A DNA stretch of 64,000 nucleotides from Stenotrophomonas maltophilia (GCF_002205165.1 NZ_NIVS01000008.1:1-64000); one strand, 5' to 3'; shown: positions 47,853 through 56,966, counted from the stretch's first letter. Made by a program: numbers and translations. Notes: generated by a model from the letters alone, not told the origin.

Positions 47853-48065
47853 TCAGCCGCGTGGCAGCGCCGGACCGCCCTGCCGAAGAAGGGTGTCCAG
47901 CAGCGCGACGACGCGTTCGCCCTGGCCTTGGCAGGCCAGTTCGAACGTGGTCTGCCCGTCGAGCGCGGGCAGCGGGGAATGCAGAATCCATTCAAGAACG
48001 GCGGCGCGGTCCGGTTCGATCTGCAAGGCCAGATCCGCGACACGACGTACGATTCCCTGACGCAT
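47853..48065 (-). CDS. Minimal MbcA/ParS (DUF2384)-like protein
   Basis: A 70-aa protein matching only the toxin-binding domain of Xre/MbcA/ParS antitoxins: VLEWILHSPLPALDGQTTFELACQGQGERVVALLDTLLRQG mirrors the family's W-x-x-x-PxxALxGxTPxELxxxGxGxxxVxxLL. The helix-turn-helix usual at the N-terminus of longer members is missing. Its ATG is 2 nt after the MipA-like gene stop, so translation is probably coupled. A helical hypothetical protein follows. Confidence 0.68.
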   Translation of the reverse strand: MRQGIVRRVADLALQIEPDRAAVLEWILHSPLPALDGQTTFELACQGQGERVVALLDTLLRQGGPALPRG

Positions 48066-48067
48066 GA

Positions 48068-48856
48068 TCAGAATCCGTAACTGAGGGAGAGGGCGGCGGT
48101 ATCCATGTGATCGCCACGGGTCATCGGGCTGTCGCGCACGGCATCGGCCAGCGAAGTGCGACGGATCGATGCGGTCGCGGTCCAGCGCGGCCCCAGCGGC
48201 ATCACCGCGGCGATGTCCATGTAGGGCGAAACACCGCTGCCGGCCGAGTAGTGCGCCAGGCCGCTGCGTGCCGCTTCGCGTTGGCTCACGCCGAAGTAGT
48301 AATCGTTGAGATCGGCGCTGGTGTAGGTCAGGCCCACTGCGGGCATGAAGGTCACACGGCCGGCGGGGACCGGGTAAGCGTATCGGGCGTCGGCCGAGAA
48401 ACCGCCGCCATGCCCGGTGACCTCGGCCTGCGCATTGGCCTGCAGCACGCCCCATTCGGCCTGGTGGCGCCAGGAAACGCCCAGCATGCCGGACAGGCTG
48501 CGATTGTCGAGCTGGCGCAGCTGCGGGTCATGGCTGTCGCGGCGTTTGAAACGCATCACGTACGGCGAGGCGGTGAGCGCCAGTTCGGACTGCGCGGTCT
48601 GGTGCAGGCGATAACCTACGCTGCCACCGCGGAAGAAGAACGAGCGGCCTTCCCAGCTGACGATCGGGGCGGCCAGACGGTCGGTGTCATAGCCGGCATA
48701 GGGGGCCTTGAGGGCGACAACGGCGATGCCGACGCTGCCCTTCCTGCCCGGCTCGGGAGCATCGGCGGCCTGGGCGCCGGTGGCGAACAGCGCGCTGGCC
48801 AGGGCCAGGCCAGACAGAGCGGAAGAAGGGCGCGGAAAACGGAAACGGACGTGCAT
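48068..48856 (-). CDS. MipA/OmpV-family outer-membrane protein
   Basis: A 262-aa outer-membrane beta-barrel with a signal peptide (1-31, AQA-A). Family-like features include GIAVVALKAPYAGYDTDRLAAPIVSWEGRSFFFRGGSVGYRL and the C-terminal SLSYGF with a terminal Phe. MipA/OmpV proteins are often next to OmpR-type two-component systems, as here, where the regulator is divergent with a 114-nt gap. An ATG at 48889 would add 11 residues. Head of an operon with the MbcA/ParS-like gene. Confidence 0.85.
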   Translation of the reverse strand: MHVRFRFPRPSSALSGLALASALFATGAQAADAPEPGRKGSVGIAVVALKAPYAGYDTDRLAAPIVSWEGRSFFFRGGSVGYRLHQTAQSELALTASPYVMRFKRRDSHDPQLRQLDNRSLSGMLGVSWRHQAEWGVLQANAQAEVTGHGGGFSADARYAYPVPAGRVTFMPAVGLTYTSADLNDYYFGVSQREAARSGLAHYSAGSGVSPYMDIAAVMPLGPRWTATASIRRTSLADAVRDSPMTRGDHMDTAALSLSYGF

Positions 48857-48970
48857 GAACCTGCCGAGGGGGAACAACCGGAGCCTCATGGTGAGCGCCC
48901 TACATTGTCGGAACGTTACGTCCGGTGGCGCGGTACCATCGCCTCCTTCGTACCCGCAGGCACCGCTCCC

Positions 48971-49645
48971 ATGCGCCTTCTCCTCCTGGAAGATGATCCG
49001 GAAATGGCCAGCGCGATCCAGGTCAGCCTGGCGCGCCACGGCATGGTGATCGACGTGGTCGGGACGATGGCGCAGGCCGATGAAGCACTGAAGGCCGGCG
49101 TGCACCAGATCCTGTTGCTGGACCGCCAGCTGCCCGATGGCGATGGCGCCAGCTTCGTGCCGATCGCGCGCGAGCGCGTGCCGAACCTGCCGGTGATCAT
49201 GCTGACCGCGCGCGACTCGGTGGCCGACCGGGTCACCGGACTGGACGTGGGGGCCGATGACTACCTGACCAAGCCGTTCGCGGTCGAAGAGCTGCTTGCA
49301 CGCATCCGCGCGATCTCGCGGCGGCCCTCGCAGATCACCTTGCCGATGTTGTCGCTGGGCCGGCTGCAGTTCGATTTCGTGGCGCGCGAAGCGCGCGTGT
49401 CGGATGTGCTGCTGGCATTGCCGCGGCGACAGCTGCTGGTGCTTGAAGCGCTCGCGCTGCGCCAGGGGCGCACGGTGGGGCGCGCCTCGTTGCTGGAGGC
49501 CGTGTACGGCTTCGACGATGCCATCCAGTCCAATGCGCTGGATGCGCATGTCTCCAAACTGCGCAAGGCACTGCTGGAAGCCGATGCCGGCGTGGAGATC
49601 CACGTCATGCGTGGCATCGGCTATCTGCTCAAGGACACGCCGTGA
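48971..49645 (+). CDS. OmpR-family response regulator
   Basis: A 224-aa two-component regulator. The receiver domain has Asp8-Asp9-like acidic pocket (LLLEDDPEM), phospho-acceptor Asp51, Thr79 and Lys101 (YLTKPF). The C-terminal winged helix ends in the usual VHVMRGIGYLL. An upstream in-frame opening from 48107 is antisense to the MipA-like gene and is not used. Cotranscribed with the histidine kinase through an overlapping GTGA. Probably controls the divergent MipA-like gene (inference). Confidence 0.93.
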   Translation: MRLLLLEDDPEMASAIQVSLARHGMVIDVVGTMAQADEALKAGVHQILLLDRQLPDGDGASFVPIARERVPNLPVIMLTARDSVADRVTGLDVGADDYLTKPFAVEELLARIRAISRRPSQITLPMLSLGRLQFDFVAREARVSDVLLALPRRQLLVLEALALRQGRTVGRASLLEAVYGFDDAIQSNALDAHVSKLRKALLEADAGVEIHVMRGIGYLLKDTP

Positions 49646-51006
49646 GACTGCTCAAACCCGACTCCCTGGCCTTCAATCTGGTCTGGAAGGTCTGCCTGAT
49701 CCAGGCCGCTACCATTGCGTTGGCCCTGAGTGCGATGGTGCTGACCTACGGCGATCGCCGCTCGGCCTACATCGACTGGAAGACCAGTGACCAGATCGCA
49801 TCGGCCATCTCCTTTGGCACCCAGGGACTGGAGGCGGATCCACCGAAGGTGGCCCTGGCAGTGCCGCGCCCGCCGGCCACGTTCTGGTTCGCCGCCGCCG
49901 ATGAGCGCGGCCGACGCCTGGTACACGGCAATGTTCCCGAGCAGTACCGCCCGTTGGTGGCGCGGTTGGATCACATCGAACAGACCGATATCCGCACCCG
50001 CATCAACGCCGATGCGCTTGCCGTGCGCGTGGTCGTCGTCGATCGGCCCGAAGGGCGATTGCACGTGGCGGTGGGCGGCATTCCCGAACGCAGCATCGTG
50101 CGGCAGCTGCTGTTGATCTTCCGCTATCTCGGCGGCTGGATCGCACTGCCGGTGCTGGTGATCACGCTGGTGGTGGCGCCGTGGGTGATCCATCGCGCAC
50201 TGCGCGGGGTCAACCGAGTGGCGGCGCAGGCGGCCGCAATCCAGGTCAACGAGCGCGGCAGCGGCCTGGATACGCGTGCGGTACCGCTGGAGATCTACCC
50301 GCTGGTGGATGCCTTCAATGCGGCCGTGCGCCGCATCGGCGAAAGCTACGACGCACAGGACCGCTTCCTCGCCGGTGCTGCGCATGAGCTGCGCATGCCG
50401 ATCGCGATCCTGGCCACGCGCCTGGCCGACCTGCCGCCCGGCGATGCGCGTTCGCGACTGCAGCTGGATCTGAGCCGGCTGAGCAACATCGCCGAGCAGT
50501 TGTTGGATCTGCAACGGCTTGACCGGCATGGCAGCCAGTCCCAGCGTATCGACCTCTCGGCGCTGACCCGCGACGTCGCTGCGGATGTGGCCCCGCTGGT
50601 GGTGGATGCCGGCTACGGCTTCTCGGTGGATGCCCCCGACCAGCCGATCTGGGTCCGCGGCGACCCGCATGCACTGCATCGTGTCATCGCCAGCCTGCTG
50701 CAGAACGCCATCGCCCACGGCGGTGGCCGCGGCATGATCGCGGTGGCGCTGCACGACGATGGCGGCCTGTCGGTCAGCGATGAAGGCCCAGGTGTGCCGG
50801 AGGCCGAACGGCTGTCCGTGTTCGAGCCGTTCCACCGCTTGCGGCCCAGCGGCAGCGGCAGCGGGCTGGGCCTGCACCTGGCCCGCGAGATCGTGCTGCG
50901 CCACGCCGGCACCATCGCCGTGGACAGCGCCCCCGGTGGCGGCGCGCGGTTCCTGGTGGTACTGCCGGTGGATCCCCGGCCGCTGCTGGCAGCGGGCCCG
51001 GCATGA
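49642..51006 (+). CDS. Sensor histidine kinase
   Basis: Membrane kinase partner of the upstream regulator, 454 aa. Two transmembrane segments (about 12-36 and 163-182) flank a periplasmic sensor of about 125 residues. A HAMP-like linker leads to the H-box LAGAAHELRMPIAIL with His248, then N-box LLQNAIAHGGG (near 355), DEGPGVP and GSGLGLHLAREI ATP-lid motifs. It starts with GTG at 49642, overlapping the regulator by 4 nt. The signal is unknown. Confidence 0.93.
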   Translation: MRLLKPDSLAFNLVWKVCLIQAATIALALSAMVLTYGDRRSAYIDWKTSDQIASAISFGTQGLEADPPKVALAVPRPPATFWFAAADERGRRLVHGNVPEQYRPLVARLDHIEQTDIRTRINADALAVRVVVVDRPEGRLHVAVGGIPERSIVRQLLLIFRYLGGWIALPVLVITLVVAPWVIHRALRGVNRVAAQAAAIQVNERGSGLDTRAVPLEIYPLVDAFNAAVRRIGESYDAQDRFLAGAAHELRMPIAILATRLADLPPGDARSRLQLDLSRLSNIAEQLLDLQRLDRHGSQSQRIDLSALTRDVAADVAPLVVDAGYGFSVDAPDQPIWVRGDPHALHRVIASLLQNAIAHGGGRGMIAVALHDDGGLSVSDEGPGVPEAERLSVFEPFHRLRPSGSGSGLGLHLAREIVLRHAGTIAVDSAPGGGARFLVVLPVDPRPLLAAGPA

Positions 51007-51075
51007 CCAATGGCAGGTGATCGGGCCGAGGCATCGTGGGACAACGGACAGGTCCCTCTTTCTGGTGCCGGTTCG

Positions 51076-51324
51076 ATGCGCGTACGTTCGCTGTTCGGTG
51101 TGATCGTGATGTCCGGCCTGGCCCTGTCCGGCCTGTCCGGGTGCGCCACCTATGACGATGTCGCCTCGCGCCCGCAGTGCGAGGATTCGCCGCAGGTGAA
51201 GGACCTGCCGGCGCAGGTCGCCCGCCGTGAAAGCCGCTGCAATGAGTTGAACATCCGGTTCAATGACGATCGCGGCGGAGACAGCAAACCGCTCGATTTC
51301 AGCGGTAAGAACAAGGACGGCTGA
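51076..51324 (+). CDS. Small putative lipoprotein
   Basis: An 82-aa protein with a lipobox LSGLSGC, putting the lipidated cysteine at residue 24. The mature part is polar, with three further Cys. I do not recognise the family. It follows the kinase gene by 69 nt on the same strand, so it may belong to the same operon. The ATG at 51076 lies just before the signal sequence; an ATG at 51010 would add 22 non-signal residues. Confidence 0.65.
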   Translation: MRVRSLFGVIVMSGLALSGLSGCATYDDVASRPQCEDSPQVKDLPAQVARRESRCNELNIRFNDDRGGDSKPLDFSGKNKDG

Positions 51325-51336
51325 TCCCGCGTCGGA

Positions 51337-51603
51337 TCAGCGTGTCGCCGGCCCGGCCGGCGGCTCAGCGCAGTAGGCGGTGATCACCTCGGGGGTGTTC
51401 TCCAGCCCCTTGGCCTTGGCCAGCTCCCAAGGACGCTCGCACTGCTGTGTGCGTTCGCACCAGCGGTAGCCTGCCGATCCGATGCACCCGCGCGCATCGC
51501 GGTCTGCGCCCGGTACGCCTGCAGTGGGCAAGGGTGACGGTGCAGGATGGGCACAGGCGGTGAGGGCAGCGAGCAGGGGAAGCAGGGCGGCTCGAATGGA
51601 CAT
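51337..51603 (-). CDS. Small Cys-containing lipoprotein
   Basis: An 88-aa protein with a lipobox LTAC (Cys17) and a C-terminal motif GCIGSAGYRWCERTQQCERPW, a pattern of GCxxSAGYxWCxxxxxCxRPWE that I recall from many small periplasmic proteins of proteobacteria. A short Pro-rich linker joins the two parts. Function unknown. It converges on the previous lipoprotein gene with 12 nt between their stops. Confidence 0.65.
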   Translation of the reverse strand: MSIRAALLPLLAALTACAHPAPSPLPTAGVPGADRDARGCIGSAGYRWCERTQQCERPWELAKAKGLENTPEVITAYCAEPPAGPATR

Positions 51604-51868
51604 GCATACTCCATAGGCGCTTGAGGTCGCGGGCAGTCTCGCGCTGGGTCCGTCGATGCCACGTGCAGGATGCAGGGTTCACTCCTCCATCACCGGGCGT
51701 GGGCTGATATGGCGCGGGACGATTCCGCCGATGCTGCGTTGTGGTGCATGAGCCGTCGCGCGGAACGCGATGATGCGTTGAAGCAGGATGCGTGCGACGG
51801 GATTGTGTGGACATCGCCTGTATCCGGTTCGACGCCGGATTGTCAGCACCACGGCCAGGAGGCACGCC

Positions 51869-52927
51869 ATGAAACTGCTGTTTTCGATGCGTCACATTGC
51901 ACTCGCTGCGGCACTCGCCGGTGTCTGCGCCCAGGCCGAAGCCTGCACGCGCGTGGTGTACCTGGGCGACAACCAGGATGTGATCACGGCCCGCTCGATG
52001 GATTGGAAGAGCGATGTCGCCACCAACCTATGGGTGTTGCCCAAGGGCATCCCCCGCGATGGCCAGGCTGGGCCGCGCTCGATCCGCTGGACCTCGCGCT
52101 TCGGCAGCGTGGTCGCCACTGGATACGACATCGCCACCACCGATGGGCTCAACGAAGCGGGGCTCTCGGCCAATCTGTTGTGGCTGGCCGAATCGGAGTA
52201 CCCGCCGCAACGTGGCAGCAAGCCGGGACTGGCGATTTCCTTATGGGCGCAGTACGTGCTCGACAACTTCGCCACCGTTGCCGAGGCTGTCGCCGCACTT
52301 GAACGCGAGCCGTTTTCGATCGTCACCGACAAGGTGCCGGGCGAGTCACGGCTGGCGACGCTGCACCTGTCCCTGTCCGACGCCAGCGGCGACAGTGCCA
52401 TCGTGGAATACATCAACGGCAAGCAGGTGATCCATCACGATCGCGCCTATCAGGTGATGACCAACTCACCGGTGTTCGATCAGCAACTGGCGCTCAACAC
52501 GTACTGGCAGGAGATCGGTGGCACCGTGATGCTGCCCGGCACCAACCGCTCGGCCGATCGCTTCGCACGCGCGAAGTTCTACATCAACGCCATTCCCAAA
52601 AGCGAAGATCCGGTGGTGGCGTTGGCCAGCGTCTTCAGTGTGATCCGCAACGTGTCCGTGCCGTATGGCATCACCACGCCGGGGGAGCCGAACATCTCGT
52701 CCACGCGGTGGCGGACCGTGGCCGATCACAAGCGCAAGCTGTATTTCTTCGAATCGGCGATGACGCCCAATACCTTCTGGGTGGACCTCAACAACGCCGA
52801 TTTTTCGCGCGGTGCACCGGTGTTGAAACTCGATCTGGGGCCGGACCAGCGCAACGTGTTCGCCGGGGACGCGCTGCCCCGGTTCCAGCCGGCCGAACCG
52901 TTCCGGTTCCTGGGGACCGACGGCTGA
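51869..52927 (+). CDS. Secreted choloylglycine hydrolase/penicillin V acylase family enzyme
   Basis: An Ntn-hydrolase of the linear amide C-N hydrolase family, 352 aa. The signal peptide ends AQAEA and cleavage would expose Cys26, the N-terminal nucleophile of the family (CTRVVYLG). Other hallmarks are ITARSMDW (Asp/Arg pocket near 40-47), GYDIATTDGLNEAGLSANLLWL and the VMTNSPVFDQQL asparagine region near 195. This could act on acyl-homoserine lactones, penicillin V or other amides. The region 51604-51868 upstream shows no gene. Confidence 0.88.
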   Translation: MKLLFSMRHIALAAALAGVCAQAEACTRVVYLGDNQDVITARSMDWKSDVATNLWVLPKGIPRDGQAGPRSIRWTSRFGSVVATGYDIATTDGLNEAGLSANLLWLAESEYPPQRGSKPGLAISLWAQYVLDNFATVAEAVAALEREPFSIVTDKVPGESRLATLHLSLSDASGDSAIVEYINGKQVIHHDRAYQVMTNSPVFDQQLALNTYWQEIGGTVMLPGTNRSADRFARAKFYINAIPKSEDPVVALASVFSVIRNVSVPYGITTPGEPNISSTRWRTVADHKRKLYFFESAMTPNTFWVDLNNADFSRGAPVLKLDLGPDQRNVFAGDALPRFQPAEPFRFLGTDG

Positions 52928-53045
52928 GCAAAATCAGACTAATCCGATAACAAAGGGCTTCAACCTGCTCTATCGTTCCTGCTGAGGGATGGATCCCTCC
53001 CGTCGTGAGCTTTTCGCCCAGGCATGCCGCAAAGGAACGATCCGC

Positions 53046-53249
53046 ATGGTGATCAAACTGCAACATATCGAACGCCGCTGGCACGTCGTGCATCCAGCCA
53101 AATCCGCACCGATTGCCTTCCGAAGCGGGGCAACCGCCTTCGATTTCGCTGATGCCCTGGCCCGCGAGCATTTCGCCGAGACCGGCAACAGCAGCGCCGT
53201 CCGGGTGCAGGTGCTTGAGACGTACGTGGACGCGGTGCGCTACGGCTGA
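53046..53249 (+). CDS. Hypothetical small protein
   Basis: A 67-aa soluble protein: starts MVIKLQHIERRWHVVHP and includes FRSGATAFDFADALAREHF. The fold hints at the small DUF2188-like group but I cannot assign it. AAAGGAACGATCCGC upstream supports the ATG at 53046 over an earlier in-frame one at 52989. No obvious operon partners. Confidence 0.6.
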   Translation: MVIKLQHIERRWHVVHPAKSAPIAFRSGATAFDFADALAREHFAETGNSSAVRVQVLETYVDAVRYG

Positions 53250-53415
53250 GCCGGCCATCGGCGGCTGTCAGCCGGATGTGACCGCCCGCCTGCGGTCCAG
53301 TCAGCCTCGCGTCGGGTACCTAAATAGGGGATGAAATCAGCGACTTCTGGCCTATGTCGCCCCGCCGGACGATCACCGATCCTGTGCGCCTCCCCCAATA
53401 CGTAACGAGGTTCCC

Positions 53416-53979
53416 ATGTCGAACAACAGCCCCTCCCCCGCGGCCAGACGATTGTGCTGGGCCGTCGTGCCGGCACTGATGGCGCTGGCTGGCGCCGCCC
53501 AGGCGCAGAGCTACGACCGCTATTACGACGACGGCTATGACGGCGGCCCGGTGCGCTGCGAGTCGATCAAGAACCGCACGCAGCAATGCGCCTTGCCGGG
53601 CCGTGCACGGCTGGTGCGGCAGATCTCCGGCTCGCCCTGTGTCGAAGGCCAGACCTGGGGCCAGGCACGCGGCGGCGTGTGGGTGACGCAGGGCTGCCGG
53701 GCCGAGTTCATCGCAGAAGGTGGCCGCGGTGGCGGTCGCTGGAATGGCGGCGGCAACGGCTGGGGGCACAACGGCGGCGGCAACAGCGGCCGGGGGCAGA
53801 TCCTGACCTGCGATTCCAATGACCATCGCCGTCAGCGCTGCGTGGCCAATGTCCGGCGCGAGGCGCGCCTGATCCGCCAGACCTCGCGCAACGCCTGTAT
53901 CGAAGGCCGCACCTGGGGCTGGGACCGGACGGGCGTCTGGGTGGACGGCGGCTGCCGCGCGCAGTTCCAGATCTACTGA
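53416..53979 (+). CDS. DUF3011 secreted protein
   Basis: A 187-aa exported protein with a signal peptide (1-31, AQA-Q). Two tandem DUF3011-like units are visible: CESIKNRTQQCALPGRARLVRQ (near 48) and CDSNDHRRQRCVANVRREARLIRQ (near 133), each followed by a Trp-Gly strand and CRAEF/CRAQF. A Gly/Asn/Trp-rich linker joins them. Function unknown. A 16-bp direct duplication covers its stop codon. Confidence 0.82.
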   Translation: MSNNSPSPAARRLCWAVVPALMALAGAAQAQSYDRYYDDGYDGGPVRCESIKNRTQQCALPGRARLVRQISGSPCVEGQTWGQARGGVWVTQGCRAEFIAEGGRGGGRWNGGGNGWGHNGGGNSGRGQILTCDSNDHRRQRCVANVRREARLIRQTSRNACIEGRTWGWDRTGVWVDGGCRAQFQIY

Positions 53980-53998
53980 GTACCAGATCTACTGAGTA
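53967..53998 (+). repeat. 16-bp tandem duplication over the stop codon
   Basis: CCAGATCTACTGAGTA occurs twice head-to-tail (53967-53982 and 53983-53998). The first copy contains the end and stop codon of the DUF3011 gene; the second is non-coding. A recent slippage-type event is likely. Confidence 0.85.
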
Positions 53999-54049
53999 CC
54001 GGCGTACGGCGCCTGAGCGCCCCATCAGAGCTCTATGCGTGCTCAAACA

Positions 54050-54082
54050 AACGAGGCCGCGTCGATTCGACGCGGCCTCGTT
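54050..54082. terminator. Bidirectional terminator between DUF3011 gene and dxs
   Basis: A near-perfect palindrome: AACGAGGCCGCGTCGA pairs with TCGACGCGGCCTCGTT, with a tiny loop. Short T and A runs lie on both sides, and the two flanking genes converge here. Confidence 0.75.
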
Positions 54083-54120
54083 GTGACTGGGGTGATGCGA
54101 CCCCTGGGCGAGGGGGCACT

Positions 54121-56031
54121 TCAGCCCGTGGCGCTGAGCGGCTGGCCGCTGTTGACCAGCATCGGCCAGCGCTTGAGCACGGCCTGGCGGATGCCGGCGG
54201 CATCGATGCCGGCTTCGGCCAGCAGGTCTTCGCGGCTGGCGTGGTGCTGGAAGCTGTCCGGCAGGCCCAGGTGCAGGAACGGCTTGAGCACGTTCTCGGC
54301 GTTGAGCAGTTCGGCCACACCGGAGCCGGCACCGCCGGCCACCACGTTGTCTTCGATGGTCACGAAGCCTTCGTGGCGCTGCGCAAGTTCCAGCAGCAGG
54401 GCGCGATCCAGCGGCTTGATGAAGCGCATGTTGACCACGCTCAGCCCGAGCTCGCGGCCGACCTGTTCGGCGGCCGTGACGGTGCTGCCGAAGGCGAGCA
54501 GGGCGATGCGGCTGCCCTGCAGGCGCAGCTCGGCCTTGCCGATCTCCAGCGTGGACAGATCCGTGCCGGCGGCAACGCCGGTGCCGCTGCCACGCGGATA
54601 ACGCACCGCTGCCGGGCCGGCGTAACGCAGGCCGGTCGTCAGCATCTGGCGGCACTCGGCCTCATCGGAGGGCGCCATCACCACCATGTGCGGCACACAG
54701 CGCAGGAAGCTCAAGTCCAGGTTGCCGGCATGGGTCGCACCATCCGGGCCGACCACGCCGGCGCGGTCGATCGCGAACAGCACATCCAGCTCCTGCACGG
54801 CCACGTCGTGGACCAGCTGGTCGTACGCGCGCTGCAGGAACGTCGAGTAGATCGCCACCACCGGCTTGGCGCCCTGGGTGGCCATGCCGGCGGCCAGGGT
54901 CACCGCGTGTTGCTCGGCGATCGCCACATCGAAGTAGCGCTCCGGGTATTCCTTGCTGAAGCGCACCAGGCCCGAGCCCTCGCGCATCGCTGGGGTAATG
55001 CCCATCAGCTTCGGTTCGGCCGCGGCGGCATCGCACAGCCAGTCGCTGAAGACGTCGGTATAGGTCGGCTTCTTGGCCCCGCCCTTGGCCACCAGGCCCT
55101 TGTCCGGATCGAACGGGCCTACCGCGTGGTACCCGATCTGGTCACCTTCGGCGCGTTCGTAACCCTTGCCCTTGGTGGTCATCACGTGCAGCAGCTTCAG
55201 GCCCTTCAGGCTCTTGAGCGTCTTCAGCGTGGCGACCAACGCCGGCACGTCGTGGCCGTCGATCGGGCCGGTGTAATGGAAGCCCATTTCCTCGAAGAAC
55301 GTGGACGGCACGAACATGCCCTTCCAGTGTTCTTCCCAGCGCTTGACGAAGCGCGCGGTAGGGTTGTGCTTCTTGTCGCCGAGAATCTTCTTGCCGCCTT
55401 CGCGCAGCGCGTTGAGCGTGCGGCTGCCGGTGGCGCGGCCGAGCATCTTGGTCAGCCCGCCGACGGCCTCGGAGATCGACATGTTGTTGTCGTTGAGGAT
55501 CACCAGCAGGTTCGGTTCCTGCTCCATGCCACCGGCGTGGTTGAGCGCCTCGTAGGCCATGCCGGCGGTCATCGCGCCATCGCCGATCACGGCCACCACC
55601 TTGCGGTCATCGCCTTCGGCCTGGCGTGCGATCGCCATGCCCAGCGCCGCCGAGATCGAGGTGGAGGAATGGCCGACGCCGAAGGTGTCGTACTCGCTTT
55701 CCTCACGCTTGGGGAACGGCGCGACGCCGTCCTTCTGCTTGACCGTGTGGATCTCGTCGCGGCGGCCGGTCAGGATCTTGTGCGGGTAGGTCTGATGACC
55801 CACATCCCAGACCAGCTGATCGACGGGCGTCTGATACAGGTAGTGCAGGGCGACCGTAAGTTCGATCACGCCCAGGCCGGCGCCGAAATGGCCGCCGCTC
55901 TTGCCCACCGATTCAATCAGGTAGGCACGCAGTTCATCCGCGATCGCGGGCAGTTCGGATTCTTCGAACCTGCGCAGGTCATCCGGTGACTGGATGCGCG
56001 CAAGGCGGGGATAGCGGGCGGAGTCGATCAT
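54121..56031 (-). CDS. dxs: 1-deoxy-D-xylulose-5-phosphate synthase
   Basis: First enzyme of the methylerythritol phosphate isoprenoid pathway, 636 aa. The thiamine diphosphate site shows [18 protein letters not shown] (near 47), the [18 protein letters not shown]g/TPP motif (near 150) and the transketolase-like [23 protein letters not shown] block (near 422). The ATG at 56031 gives the normal length. Nothing unusual is seen. Confidence 0.97.
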   Translation of the reverse strand: MIDSARYPRLARIQSPDDLRRFEESELPAIADELRAYLIESVGKSGGHFGAGLGVIELTVALHYLYQTPVDQLVWDVGHQTYPHKILTGRRDEIHTVKQKDGVAPFPKREESEYDTFGVGHSSTSISAALGMAIARQAEGDDRKVVAVIGDGAMTAGMAYEALNHAGGMEQEPNLLVILNDNNMSISEAVGGLTKMLGRATGSRTLNALREGGKKILGDKKHNPTARFVKRWEEHWKGMFVPSTFFEEMGFHYTGPIDGHDVPALVATLKTLKSLKGLKLLHVMTTKGKGYERAEGDQIGYHAVGPFDPDKGLVAKGGAKKPTYTDVFSDWLCDAAAAEPKLMGITPAMREGSGLVRFSKEYPERYFDVAIAEQHAVTLAAGMATQGAKPVVAIYSTFLQRAYDQLVHDVAVQELDVLFAIDRAGVVGPDGATHAGNLDLSFLRCVPHMVVMAPSDEAECRQMLTTGLRYAGPAAVRYPRGSGTGVAAGTDLSTLEIGKAELRLQGSRIALLAFGSTVTAAEQVGRELGLSVVNMRFIKPLDRALLLELAQRHEGFVTIEDNVVAGGAGSGVAELLNAENVLKPFLHLGLPDSFQHHASREDLLAEAGIDAAGIRQAVLKRWPMLVNSGQPLSATG

Positions 56032-56147
56032 GTTTATCGCGCTTCTTCTGAGCGCCTATTTTCCCCCCCAAATGGGGGTGGGGCAAGCAAACCGCCTTTT
56101 CAGTGAGTAAACGGTGACGGTGGCTGCGACAGAACGTCGCAGCACGC

Positions 56148-56807
56148 TCAGGCGCAGAGCTTGGAGCGCTTGGGCAGCTGCGCCTTCAGGAAGGCCATCT
56201 GATCGGCCAGGATGTTGCGGTTGGACAGGATCATGTGCTCGATCCAGCTCGGCCGATAGGGCACGGCGAGCAGCGGCATGCTGGCCTGCTGCGGGGTCCG
56301 GTTGCTCTTGCGCGAGTTGCAGTGGAAGCAGGCGCTGACCACGTTCTCCCACACGTCCAGGCCGCCTTTGGAGAGCGGCATGACGTGGTCGCGGGTCAGC
56401 TGCGGGCGGTTGAACTGTTGCCCGCAGTAAAGGCACAGGTGCGAATCACGCGCGAACAGCGCGGGATTCGACAGATTCGGGGTGGGGTCGATCGCCCGGG
56501 AGCGCGCATGCCCGCGGGCGGCGATGATCGGGTGCAAGTCCAGGCCGCTCTGCAGGCCGGTGGTGCGGCAGATGCCGCCGTGGATGTGCAGGCAGGGGTC
56601 GCCCAACGTCCAGGCCACCGCGCCACGCGCGTAGAGGCAGGAGGCATCCTGCCAATTGATCCAGTCGAGTACGCGCCCGTGGGCGTCCAGGGCCAACAAC
56701 CGCACCGAGCCGGGCCGATGCAGCGTAACGATCGGCGACACCTCGGCGACCGGGGCGGACGAGGCTCCGGTATCGATCAGACCCAAGCGTGTAGTGTCTG
56801 TCTCCAT
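56148..56807 (-). CDS. HNH endonuclease
   Basis: A 219-aa protein with a C-terminal HNH domain: Cys125-xx-Cys128 (LCLYCGQQF), DH at 140-141 (TRDHVMPLSKGG), Asn155 (WENVV) and Cys160-xx-Cys163 (ACFHCNSRK). It resembles the McrA-like HNH_5 proteins. The first 115 residues are unrecognised. It lies upstream of dxs on the same strand, as in several xanthomonads as far as I recall. Its promoter region holds a large hairpin. Confidence 0.85.
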   Translation of the reverse strand: METDTTRLGLIDTGASSAPVAEVSPIVTLHRPGSVRLLALDAHGRVLDWINWQDASCLYARGAVAWTLGDPCLHIHGGICRTTGLQSGLDLHPIIAARGHARSRAIDPTPNLSNPALFARDSHLCLYCGQQFNRPQLTRDHVMPLSKGGLDVWENVVSACFHCNSRKSNRTPQQASMPLLAVPYRPSWIEHMILSNRNILADQMAFLKAQLPKRSKLCA

Positions 56808-56825
56808 CGGGAAAACAGCTTATAC

Positions 56826-56884
56826 CCGAATCGTTACCAAATGGGTATAGGCGGCAAGCGCCTACCCATTTGGTAACGATTCGG
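56826..56884. repeat. 59-nt near-perfect inverted repeat before the HNH gene
   Basis: Two 22-nt arms (56826-56847 and 56863-56884) are perfectly complementary, starting CCGAATCGTTACC on the + strand, with a further GGCG/CGCC inner stem and a GC-rich loop. The arms are AT-richer than the surroundings. It lies 18 nt from the HNH start. It may be an operator, a terminator-like structure or a mobile palindrome. Confidence 0.7.
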
Positions 56885-56966
56885 CCCCGGGCATTCCACC
56901 TTATCCCCGCGCCGTTGGCGCGCCCCCTTGAACATCAAGGGGGCTTTTCTCCAGAAGGTGGATCGG

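Noticed and set aside
48107..48970. N-terminal extension of the response regulator
   Set aside because: The extension is antisense to the MipA-like gene; the receiver domain begins directly at the ATG at 48971.
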